35,813 nt of DNA from Bacteroidaceae bacterium (GTDB taxonomy: Bacteria > Bacteroidota > Bacteroidia > Bacteroidales > Bacteroidaceae), in NCBI GenBank assembly GCA_017649485.1, contig JAGCGS010000038.1, positions 1 to 35,813 on the forward strand. Reading direction: 5' to 3'. Below are positions 16,936 to 24,812 of the stretch, piece by piece (within the stretch, counting starts at the first letter, position 1; every line of letters begins with the position of its first letter). A program made the translations under genes and the position numbers. The notes beneath the pieces are model-generated. The model saw nothing but the letters and a program-made list of their open reading frames with translations. It searched no databases and was not told the DNA's origin.

Positions 16936-19900
16936 ATGAAACAGTATAGATTAATCAATAACATTGTGGGGTGGATAGTTTTCGCCATAGCTGCTATTGT
17001 TTATTGCATGACGATAGAGCCCACAGCCAGTTTCTGGGATTGCCCAGAGTTTATCACCACAGGCTATAAGTTGGAGGTTGGGCATCCCCCTGGCGCACCA
17101 TTCTTCATGCTGGTAGCCAACCTCTTCTCACAGTTTGCCTCCGACACTACCCAAGTGGCAAAGATGGTGAACTATATGAGTGCCCTCATGAGTGCAGGCT
17201 GTATCCTGTTCTTGTTCTGGACCATCACCCACTTAGTACGCAAGTTAGTGATTTCAGAAGAACAATGGAAAATGATGAGTGATTCATCAGCATTGGTTAA
17301 TGATCAACGGTCAACGGTCAACGGTCAACTGATTACCATCATGGGTAGTGGCGTAGTGGGAGCCTTGGTTTATACCTTCAGTGACACCTTCTGGTTCAGT
17401 GCAGTGGAAGGTGAAGTCTATGCCTTCTCCTCTTTGTTCACCGCAGCGGTTTTCTGGTTGATACTGAAGTGGGAGGATGTGGCAGACCAGCCTCACAGCG
17501 ACAGATGGTTGGTTTTGATTGCCTATCTCACAGGCTTGAGCATTGGCGTACACCTATTGAATCTGCTCTGCTTGCCTGCCATCGTGTTGGTATATTATTA
17601 CAAACGCGTTCCAAATGCCACCGCCAAAGGTTCTTTGTTGGCTCTGTTCGCTTCTGCTGTATTGGTAGCTTTGGTGCTTTATGGCATTGTGCCTGGCATC
17701 GTAAAGGTGGGTGGCTGGTTCGAACTCTTGTTTGTCAACGATCTGGGTATGTCGTTCAATACAGGTGTCTTCGTCTATATCCTCGTTGCCTCGGCTACTA
17801 TCATCTGGGGAGTATATGAGAGCTATGTTGGCAAGAGCGAAAACCGCATGATTTGGAGTTTTATCCTCACTGTGGGTTTGTTGGGTATTCCTTTCTACGG
17901 ACACGGCAAAACCTCCGTTATCATAGGCATCATCGTACTGAGCCTGTTGTGGCTTTACCTGCGTCCTGCTACACAACGCAGCTTGAGTCCCAGTTGGAAG
18001 ATTTCAGCACGCGTACTAAACACCACCATGCTGAGCATCATGATGATTGTGATTGGCTATTCGTCTTACGCCTTGATCGTGGTTCGTTCTACCGCCAATA
18101 CGCCTATGGATCAGAACTCTCCTGAGGATATTTTCACTTTAGGAGAATACTTGGGACGCGAGCAATATGGAACACGTCCGTTGTTCTATGGTCCTACTTT
18201 CGCTTCAAAGGTAGCTTTTCAGGAAAAAGACGGCTATTGCGAACCTGTGATAGCCGAGCAACAAATGAAGTGGATACGCAAGGAAAAGAGCAATCCAAAC
18301 GAGTCAGATAGCTACATACAGGAAGAGAGCCGCATAGAATATAAGTATGCACAGAACATGCTGTTCCCCCGCATGTACAGCTCTTCCATGAACCACCCAC
18401 AGCTCTACAAGGCATGGATGAATATCGAGGGTCACGATGTGCCCTACAGCCAATGTGGTGAGGGAGTACAGATGGTGAATATCCCCACCATGTGGGAGAA
18501 CATTCAATTCTTCTTCTCTTACCAGGTGAACTGGATGTATTGGCGTTACTTCATGTGGAACTTCGTAGGTCGCCAGAACGACATACAAGGTAACGGTGAG
18601 CTGGAGCATGGCAATTGGATATCAGGCATTTCTTGGTTTGATAACCTAATGTTGGGCAACCAAAACCTGCTACCAGATGAGTTGAGAGAGAACAAGGGTC
18701 ACAATGTTTATTATGCTTTGCCCCTCATCCTGGGTTTGATAGGCTTGCTTTGGCAGGCATACAAAGGACAGAAGGGCATCAAGCAGTTCTGGGTGGTATT
18801 CTTCCTGTTCTTCATGACTGGCATCGCCATCGTGTTCTACCTCAATCAGACACCAGGTCAGCCTCGTGAGCGTGACTATGCTTATGCCGGCTCGTTCTAT
18901 GCCTTCGCCATCTGGGTAGGTATGGGTGTAGCTGGCTTGATTCACATCATCCACGACCTCTTCTCCAAACCTGAAGATAATGGTCAAAGTTCAATGGCCA
19001 ATGGTCAATCATCAATCGTCAATGGTCAATGGTTAATGCCTCTCATCGTATCATTGGTTTGCTTGCTTGTCCCCATTCAGATGGCGTCACAAACTTGGGA
19101 TGACCACGACCGTAGCGATCGCTATCTGACCCGTGACTTCGGTCAGAACTACCTGATGTCATTGCAGGAAACTGGTAATCCAATCATCTATACCAATGGC
19201 GACAACGATACTTTCCCATTGTGGTACAACCAAGAAACGGAAGGTTTCCGCACAGATGCCCGTACTTGCAACCTGAGTTACCTGCAAACCGACTGGTACA
19301 TTGACCAGATGAAACGTCCTTCATACCTATCTCCTTCTTTGCCAATCACTTGGGACAGAACGGAATATGTAGAAGGCACCAATGAGTATGTCGTGATTCA
19401 ACCAGAATATAAGAAGAGCATCGACGAAATGTATGCATCTGCCCGTAAGGATGCTCTGAACGGCAACACTGAAAGCTTGCTGAACGTGGAACGTGAGTTT
19501 GGCGACAATCCTTACGAACTGAAAAACATCCTGAAATACTGGGTGCGTGGCAAGCACAGCGACCTGCATGTCATTCCTACCGATAGCATTGTACTAAAGA
19601 TTGACAAGGATGCAGTTCGCAGAAGTGGCATGATGATTCCAAGCGATAGCATACCTGACTATATGCACATCTCCCTGAAGGGACAACGAGCACTCTATAA
19701 GAAAGACCTAATGAAGCTGGAAATGCTGGCAGAAACCAACTGGGAACGTCCCATCTACATGGCAGTGAGTGTGGGTAGCGACGAACACATGGGGCTGTCA
19801 GACTACTTCATACTAGAAGGCCTTGCCTATCGCTTCACACCTTTCAACAAAAACGAAACAGGTGTTAGCTTGGATAGCGAGAAGATGTTTGACAACCTGA

Positions 19901-20388
19901 TGCACAAATTCAAGTTTGGCGGACTCGATAAGCCCGGACTCTATATTGATGAGAATGCTTCCCGTATGTGCTATACCCATCGTCGGATGTTCGCCCTGCT
20001 GGTAGAGCAACTCATGAAGGAAGGCAAGCGTGATAAGGCTAAGGAGGCTCTCGACTATGCCGAGAAGATGATTCCTTCCTATAATGTGGCTTGGGACTAT
20101 CAGAATGGAGCGGTGGATATGGCTTCAGCCTATTATGAATTAGGAGAAACCGAAACAGCAGAGCACATGATGAACACAATGGCCGAGAAAGAGATTCAGT
20201 ATATGACTTACTACCTCAGTCTTGACGATTGGCGTCTAAGTATCTCTGCAGGCGAGTTTGAATACCATACTGCCGTGTTGAACCGCATCATCTCCATCAT
20301 GGAGGAATATGAATCACCTCGAGTGGAAGAACTGGACGACACACTGAACGAGCTGTTTAGCATTTACAAACAAAGAATGGGTGAGTGA
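16936..20388 (+). CDS. DUF2723 family multi-pass membrane protein (candidate GT-C O-glycosyltransferase)
   Basis: A 1150-residue integral membrane protein. The DUF2723 signature is near the N-terminus: TASFWDCPEFI followed by GHPPGAPFF within the first 65 residues, in the loop after TM1 where GT-C enzymes keep their catalytic acidic residue. About ten or more hydrophobic helices fill residues 10-380 and 610-720, and the C-terminal part is soluble with TPR-like helices near 1040-1120. The human relative TMEM260 has been reported to be a protein O-mannosyltransferase, so protein O-glycosylation is a reasonable but unproven role here. Two heptamer-repeat stretches are translated in frame in loops: residues about 121-132 and 683-701. 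It is followed directly by a polysaccharide deacetylase gene (stop and start share one base). Confidence 0.85.
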   Translation: MKQYRLINNIVGWIVFAIAAIVYCMTIEPTASFWDCPEFITTGYKLEVGHPPGAPFFMLVANLFSQFASDTTQVAKMVNYMSALMSAGCILFLFWTITHLVRKLVISEEQWKMMSDSSALVNDQRSTVNGQLITIMGSGVVGALVYTFSDTFWFSAVEGEVYAFSSLFTAAVFWLILKWEDVADQPHSDRWLVLIAYLTGLSIGVHLLNLLCLPAIVLVYYYKRVPNATAKGSLLALFASAVLVALVLYGIVPGIVKVGGWFELLFVNDLGMSFNTGVFVYILVASATIIWGVYESYVGKSENRMIWSFILTVGLLGIPFYGHGKTSVIIGIIVLSLLWLYLRPATQRSLSPSWKISARVLNTTMLSIMMIVIGYSSYALIVVRSTANTPMDQNSPEDIFTLGEYLGREQYGTRPLFYGPTFASKVAFQEKDGYCEPVIAEQQMKWIRKEKSNPNESDSYIQEESRIEYKYAQNMLFPRMYSSSMNHPQLYKAWMNIEGHDVPYSQCGEGVQMVNIPTMWENIQFFFSYQVNWMYWRYFMWNFVGRQNDIQGNGELEHGNWISGISWFDNLMLGNQNLLPDELRENKGHNVYYALPLILGLIGLLWQAYKGQKGIKQFWVVFFLFFMTGIAIVFYLNQTPGQPRERDYAYAGSFYAFAIWVGMGVAGLIHIIHDLFSKPEDNGQSSMANGQSSIVNGQWLMPLIVSLVCLLVPIQMASQTWDDHDRSDRYLTRDFGQNYLMSLQETGNPIIYTNGDNDTFPLWYNQETEGFRTDARTCNLSYLQTDWYIDQMKRPSYLSPSLPITWDRTEYVEGTNEYVVIQPEYKKSIDEMYASARKDALNGNTESLLNVEREFGDNPYELKNILKYWVRGKHSDLHVIPTDSIVLKIDKDAVRRSGMMIPSDSIPDYMHISLKGQRALYKKDLMKLEMLAETNWERPIYMAVSVGSDEHMGLSDYFILEGLAYRFTPFNKNETGVSLDSEKMFDNLMHKFKFGGLDKPGLYIDENASRMCYTHRRMFALLVEQLMKEGKRDKAKEALDYAEKMIPSYNVAWDYQNGAVDMASAYYELGETETAEHMMNTMAEKEIQYMTYYLSLDDWRLSISAGEFEYHTAVLNRIISIMEEYESPRVEELDDTLNELFSIYKQRMGE
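17297..17331 (+). repeat. Heptamer array B, inside the DUF2723 gene
   Basis: Units TTAATGA, TCAACGG (three times) and TCAACTG on a strict 7-bp period, translated in frame as part of VNDQRSTVNGQL between two membrane helices. Confidence 0.85.
18983..19038 (+). repeat. Heptamer array C, inside the DUF2723 gene
   Basis: Eight units: GTCAAAG, TTCAATG, GCCAATG, GTCAATC, ATCAATC, GTCAATG, GTCAATG, GTTAATG. They are translated as a 7-residue peptide period (NGQSSMA, NGQSSIV, NGQWLM) in a loop just before a TM helix. Four consecutive units are in the same variant order as in array D. Confidence 0.9.
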
Positions 20389-21140
20389 TGCTGATTGAGC
20401 AACCCAACATATTGCTAAAGAAAATATATCCATCGGCACTTTGGCGGATGAATCCAGAAGAGAAAGCTATCTATTTGACTTTCGATGATGGTCCCATCCC
20501 CGAAGTGACTCCTTGGGTACTCGATAAGCTCGACCAGTTTGGTGCCAAAGCCACCTTCTTTATGGTGGGCGACAATGTTCGCAAGCATCCCGACATCTTC
20601 CGCATGGTGGTAGAACGAGGTCACGGTTTTGGCAACCACACCATGCACCACATCAAGTTCTTCGACCGCAACTCCCTGCGTTATATGGATGATGTAAGGG
20701 AGGCTGACAAGGTTTTCATTGACAATTTACCACATTCACCATTGAACATTGACCATTTACTATTGACCATTGAGCAACCGTCAAAAGGTCAATCATCAAT
20801 CGTCAATGGTCAATCGCCAATGGTCAATGGCCAATCGTCAATCGTCAACGGTCAATGTCGCCTATTCCGCCCTCCGCATGGTTTCATGAACCACTACCAA
20901 TACAAGAAACTGCAGTGGGCAGGCTACAAGATTGTGATGTGGGATCTTGTTACTCGTGACTACAGCAACAAACTCACTCCCCCACAGGTATTGTCAAACG
21001 TACTCCGCTACACCCGCAATGGTAGCATCATCACCTTCCACGACTCCCTAAAGTCCTGGAATGGAGGCAACTTGCAATATGCCCTCTCCCACGCCCTTTG
21101 GTTCCTCAAGGAAGAAGGCTACCAGTTCAAACTCTTGTAA
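20388..21140 (+). CDS. Polysaccharide deacetylase (NodB homology domain, CE4)
   Basis: A 250-residue carbohydrate esterase family 4 protein that would remove N- or O-acetyl groups from a surface or cell-wall polysaccharide. The motifs are intact: TFDDGP with the catalytic Asp and metal Asp, HTMHH with the metal histidines, RPPHG, and the late TFHDS with the catalytic His. No signal peptide is obvious, although the N-terminus is short and hydrophobic. An insertion of about 45 residues (residues 111-157) made of heptamer-derived sequence separates the normal VFIDN region from RLFRPPHG. The start is taken as ATG at 20388, overlapping the DUF2723 stop by one base; the GTG at 20385 one codon earlier is possible. 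It converges on ppdK. Confidence 0.88.
   Translation: MLIEQPNILLKKIYPSALWRMNPEEKAIYLTFDDGPIPEVTPWVLDKLDQFGAKATFFMVGDNVRKHPDIFRMVVERGHGFGNHTMHHIKFFDRNSLRYMDDVREADKVFIDNLPHSPLNIDHLLLTIEQPSKGQSSIVNGQSPMVNGQSSIVNGQCRLFRPPHGFMNHYQYKKLQWAGYKIVMWDLVTRDYSNKLTPPQVLSNVLRYTRNGSIITFHDSLKSWNGGNLQYALSHALWFLKEEGYQFKLL
20718..20857 (+). repeat. Head-to-head heptamer array D, inside the deacetylase gene
   Basis: The left half (20718-20775) has about eight reverse-orientation units of ATTGACC type. The right half (20788-20857) has ten forward units of GTCAATG type on a strict 7-bp period. The whole is open in the gene's frame and encodes a Leu/Pro/Ile-rich stretch, then GQSSIVN/GQSPMVN/GQSSIVN repeats. The two halves are complementary, so the mRNA could form a long hairpin here. 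Confidence 0.92.
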
Positions 21141-21250
21141 TAGATTAAGGCATCCCGAAGAAAGCCCTTTTCTTTAAAACCTCTTTATTGTAATTATTGT
21201 AAGAATGATAGTAACTGTATACATGTATATACTTGCATTTCTGCAAAGCA

Positions 21251-21280
21251 TAAAAAAGGGGGAAGTTTATCACTTCCCCC
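21251..21280 (-). terminator. Rho-independent terminator of ppdK
   Basis: The stem GGGGGAAGT (21258-21266) pairs with ACTTCCCCC (21272-21280) around a 5-base loop. On the minus strand it is followed by TTTTTTA, so it terminates ppdK transcripts. It lies between ppdK and the convergent deacetylase gene. Confidence 0.85.
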
Positions 21281-21306
21281 TAATCTTTACGATGGCTAAA
21301 AGGCTT

Positions 21307-24090
21307 TTATGCGATTGCTTGTGCCTGAGCCTCTGCCTTCTTGCGCTTCTTCTCTGCCTCCTCAGCAATGAGGTCCTCTACGGCTGCCTGGGCGGCAGCT
21401 AAGCGAGCGATAGGTACACGGAACGGTGAGCAGCTCACGTAGTTCAAACCAACTCGGTGGCAGAACTTAACGGATGATGGCTCACCACCATGCTCACCGC
21501 AGATACCGCAGATGAGTTGTGGACGAGTGGCGCGACCCTTCTTCACAGCCATGTCGATGAGCTGACCAACACCCTCCTGGTCGAGCACCTGGAATGGGTC
21601 AACGCTCAGAATCTTCTTCTCCAGATATACAGGCAAGAAGCTGGCAATATCGTCGCGGCTATAACCGAAGGTCATCTGAGTCAAGTCGTTGGTACCGAAG
21701 CTGAAGTACTCGGCATGCTTAGCAATCTTATCTGCTGTCAAAGCAGCACGAGGAATCTCGATCATGGTACCGATACGGAAACGAACCACGATGCCCTCTT
21801 CCTTGAACATCTTCTCTGCAGTTTCACGAATCACCTTCTCCTGCAGGTCGAACTCATTAACCAAACCAATCAGTGGCACCATAATTTCAGGGCGTGGGTC
21901 GTAGCCTTCCTTACGCAACTTGATGGCAGCACCCAGAATGGCGCGTGTCTGCATAGCGGTGATTTCAGGATAGGTGTTACCCAGACGGCAACCACGATGT
22001 CCCAGCATTGGGTTACTCTCGTTCAAGCTTGCCACGCGTTGCTGAATCTCCTGAACGGTTACGCCCATATCCTGAGCCATAGCTTCCTGACCAGCCAGAT
22101 CATGAGGAACGAACTCATGCAAAGGTGGGTCAAGCAGACGGATATTGACCGGACAGTTGTCCATTGTCTTCAGGATTTCATAGAAGTCAATCATCTGGTA
22201 AGGCAGGATCTTCTCAAGTGCCTTCTCACGACCTTCCTTCGTCTCAGAAAGAATCATCTCACGCATAGCGCGAATCTTCTTAGCCTCAAAGAACATGTGC
22301 TCTGTACGGCAAAGACCGATACCTTCGGCACCGAAGCTATGAGCCACAGCTGCATCACGAGGTGTATCAGCGTTCGTACGAACATGCAACTTGGTGTATT
22401 TGTCGCAGAGGTACATCAGCTCGGCGAAGTCGCCAGTTACCTCAGCTGCCTTGGTGTCGATACGGCCCAAGAGAACCTCACCAGTAGAACCATTCAATGA
22501 CAGGTAATCACCCTCATGCAATACCTCACCATTGATTTCCAGAGTCTTGTTCTTATAGTCAACCACCATAGCACCAGCACCTGTAACACAGCACTTACCC
22601 ATACCACGAGCCACAACGGCAGCGTGGCTGGTCATACCACCACGGCAGGTTACGATACCCTGAGCCACAGCCATACCGGCAAGGTCTTCAGGAGAGGTCT
22701 CCATACGCACCAGGATGACACGCTTGCCCAAGCCGTGAATGCGAGCGGCATCGTCGGCAAAGAAAGTGATGTGACCGCAGGCAGCACCTGGAGATGCAGG
22801 CAAACCACGAGTGAGCACCTTGGCGCGACGCAGAGAGCGAGGCTCGAATACTGGGTGCAACAGCTCGTCGAGCTTGTTAGGCTCGCAGCGCATGATGGCA
22901 GTCTTCTCGTCGATAACATCTTCACGCAGCAAGTCCATAGCAATCTTCACCATAGCGGTACCTGTGCGCTTGCCGTTACGTGTCTGCAAGAACCACAGCT
23001 TGCCTTCCTGTACGGTGAACTCCATGTCCTGCATGTCCTTATAGTGTTTCTCCAGTTTATCCTGGATAGCATACAGCTGCTTGTAGATCTCAGGCATTGA
23101 CTCCTCCATAGAAGGATACTTGGAAGCACGCTCCTCCTCGCTGATGCCCTGCAACTTAGCCCAACGGCGAGAGCCTTCGAGGGTAATCTGCTGAGGTGTT
23201 CGGATACCAGCCACCACGTCTTCACCCTGAGCATTCACCAGGTATTCACCATTGAATATGTTCTCACCAGTAGCGGCATCACGGCTGAAGCATACACCTG
23301 TTGCGGAAGTATCGCCCATGTTACCGAATACCATTGCCATCACACTAACAGCGGTACCCCACTCTGAAGGTATGCCTTCCATCTTACGGTAGAGGATAGC
23401 ACGCTCGTTCATCCAGCTATCGAACACAGCACAGATGGCACCCCACAGCTGCTCTACTGGATCATCTGGGAAGTCTTTGCCTGTTCTCTCCTTGATGGCT
23501 TCCTTGAACAGCTTCACCAGTTTGCGGAGCTCCTCAACATTCAGGTCTTTATCGAGCTGGATGCCTCGTTCTTCCTTTACCTTATCTATAATAGCTTCGA
23601 AAGGATCTATTTCTGTTTTGTTGGCAGGTTTCATGCCCAGCACCACATCACCATACATCTGTACGAAACGGCGATAGCTGTCATATACGAAACGGTCATT
23701 GCCCGTTTTCTTTACCATACCTTCAGCCACCTTGTCGTTCAGACCCAGGTTCAGGATAGTATCCATCATACCTGGCATTGAGGCGCGAGCACCAGAGCGT
23801 ACTGACACCAGCAGAGGGTTCTTAGTATCGCCGAACTTACTGTTCATCAGCTTCTCGATGTGAGCTACAGCTTTTTCCACATCATCTTTGAGGAGGGCGA
23901 TCACATTTTCCTTTCCCTTCTGGAAATACTCGTTGCAGACCTCAGTAGTGATGGTGAAGCCTGGAGGTACAGGAACACCAATCAGATTCATTTCGGCACA
24001 GTTGGCGCCTTTACCACCTAAAAGGTTACGCATGTCAGCGCGTCCTTCAGCCTGGCCGTTACCAAAAGTATAAACTCTTTTGTCTTCCAT
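21307..24090 (-). CDS. ppdK: Pyruvate, phosphate dikinase
   Basis: A 927-residue enzyme interconverting pyruvate + ATP + Pi and PEP + AMP + PPi in the cytoplasm. It has the N-terminal nucleotide-binding domain (GGKGANCAEM), the swivelling phosphohistidine domain GGMTSHAAVVARG with His489 as the phosphorylated residue, and the C-terminal PEP/pyruvate barrel with GTNDLTQ, CGICGEHGG and VSCSPFRVPIARLAAAQA. A charged Lys/Glu/Ala tail of about 20 residues extends the C-terminus beyond the usual end. It is a single-gene transcript, with a -7 element upstream and a strong terminator downstream. In anaerobic Bacteroidota it can serve PPi-linked glycolysis or gluconeogenesis. Confidence 0.96.
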   Translation of the reverse strand: MEDKRVYTFGNGQAEGRADMRNLLGGKGANCAEMNLIGVPVPPGFTITTEVCNEYFQKGKENVIALLKDDVEKAVAHIEKLMNSKFGDTKNPLLVSVRSGARASMPGMMDTILNLGLNDKVAEGMVKKTGNDRFVYDSYRRFVQMYGDVVLGMKPANKTEIDPFEAIIDKVKEERGIQLDKDLNVEELRKLVKLFKEAIKERTGKDFPDDPVEQLWGAICAVFDSWMNERAILYRKMEGIPSEWGTAVSVMAMVFGNMGDTSATGVCFSRDAATGENIFNGEYLVNAQGEDVVAGIRTPQQITLEGSRRWAKLQGISEEERASKYPSMEESMPEIYKQLYAIQDKLEKHYKDMQDMEFTVQEGKLWFLQTRNGKRTGTAMVKIAMDLLREDVIDEKTAIMRCEPNKLDELLHPVFEPRSLRRAKVLTRGLPASPGAACGHITFFADDAARIHGLGKRVILVRMETSPEDLAGMAVAQGIVTCRGGMTSHAAVVARGMGKCCVTGAGAMVVDYKNKTLEINGEVLHEGDYLSLNGSTGEVLLGRIDTKAAEVTGDFAELMYLCDKYTKLHVRTNADTPRDAAVAHSFGAEGIGLCRTEHMFFEAKKIRAMREMILSETKEGREKALEKILPYQMIDFYEILKTMDNCPVNIRLLDPPLHEFVPHDLAGQEAMAQDMGVTVQEIQQRVASLNESNPMLGHRGCRLGNTYPEITAMQTRAILGAAIKLRKEGYDPRPEIMVPLIGLVNEFDLQEKVIRETAEKMFKEEGIVVRFRIGTMIEIPRAALTADKIAKHAEYFSFGTNDLTQMTFGYSRDDIASFLPVYLEKKILSVDPFQVLDQEGVGQLIDMAVKKGRATRPQLICGICGEHGGEPSSVKFCHRVGLNYVSCSPFRVPIARLAAAQAAVEDLIAEEAEKKRKKAEAQAQAIA

Positions 24091-24168
24091 AATAAATCAG
24101 CTATAATGTTTAATAAAATTATTGTCAATATCATAGGTACACTTCGTAGAGTACCCCTTATTAGATTG

Positions 24169-24176
24169 CAAAGATA
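24169..24176 (-). promoter_or_regulatory. Candidate -7 element of ppdK
   Basis: The minus strand reads TATCTTTG, a perfect TAnnTTTG match 79 bases before the ppdK start at 24090. No TTTG is found at the -33 spacing. Confidence 0.45.
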
Positions 24177-24237
24177 CTGTCTTTTTTTATATTTTTTGTT
24201 TTTTTATTCAAAAAAGAGGGAGAAAATGGCGTTTTAT

Positions 24238-24268
24238 TTTGTAATGTTGTTTTTTATTCCTAATTTTG
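24238..24268 (+). promoter_or_regulatory. Promoter of the rimP-nusA-infB-cvpA-suf operon
   Basis: A close-to-ideal Bacteroidota promoter: TTTG (24238-24241), a 19-base spacer and TAATTTTG (24261-24268). The start point would be near 24275, giving a leader of about 65 bases before the rimP ATG at 24340. Confidence 0.65.
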
Positions 24269-24288
24269 CAGCCGTTATGATGAAATTG

Positions 24289-24315
24289 AGGAGGGGCTTA
24301 GGGCTCCTTTTTTTA
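24289..24315 (+). terminator. Candidate attenuator hairpin in the rimP leader
   Basis: AGGAG (24289-24293) can pair with CTCCT (24304-24308), followed directly by a run of T. It sits inside the predicted 5' leader of an operon encoding NusA, a termination and antitermination factor, so leader attenuation is plausible. The stem is only five pairs, so this is weak. Confidence 0.3.
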
Positions 24316-24339
24316 TTGTATTAATGTTAGAACGTATTT

Positions 24340-24807
24340 ATGATTAACAAAGAATTTGTTGAGAACATCGCACTGGAATGGCTGAAAGAGAAGGACTACT
24401 TCTTGGTGGATGTAGTAATGGGAGTTGACAAAAAGATTAGCGTGGAGATTGACCATCAAGATGGTGTATGGATTGACGATTGCGCCGAGTTGAGCCGCTT
24501 TATTGAGGAGCGTTTAGGCGAGGAAGGTGCCGACTATGACTTGGAAGTGGGCTCTGCAGGATTGGGACAGCCCTTTAAGATTTTACGCCAGTATGAATGT
24601 CATGTGGGTAAGGATGTGGAGACATTAACCACTGACGGACGCAAGCTGAAGGGTACGCTGAAAGAGGTGGATGCCGACCATATCGTGATTACCGTTCAGG
24701 AGAAGATTAAACCTGAAGGAGCAAAAAGGCCTAAGCTGACGGATGTTGATATCTGTTTGAAGATGGAGGAAATAAAATATACTAAATACTTAATCAGCTT
24801 TAAATAA
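24340..24807 (+). CDS. rimP: Ribosome maturation factor RimP
   Basis: A 155-residue cytoplasmic factor needed for maturation of the 30S subunit. It has the usual two-domain plan: an N-terminal alpha/beta domain ending in DLEVGSAGLGQPFK (the family's conserved S-pG-hyd-P segment appears here as GSAGLGQPF), then an SH3-like C-terminal domain. It precedes nusA by 5 bases, the arrangement conserved in most bacteria. It is the first gene of a long operon running to sufS. Confidence 0.93.
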   Translation: MINKEFVENIALEWLKEKDYFLVDVVMGVDKKISVEIDHQDGVWIDDCAELSRFIEERLGEEGADYDLEVGSAGLGQPFKILRQYECHVGKDVETLTTDGRKLKGTLKEVDADHIVITVQEKIKPEGAKRPKLTDVDICLKMEEIKYTKYLISFK

Positions 24808-24812
24808 AAGTT

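Noticed and set aside
21205-21402. Small plus-strand frame between the deacetylase and ppdK
   Set aside because: It crosses the ppdK terminator and the 3' end of ppdK, and its product is an accidental Leu/Cys-rich string.
24106-24324. Small plus-strand frame upstream of rimP
   Set aside because: It spans the predicted promoter and leader and is made of AT-rich sequence; no protein features.
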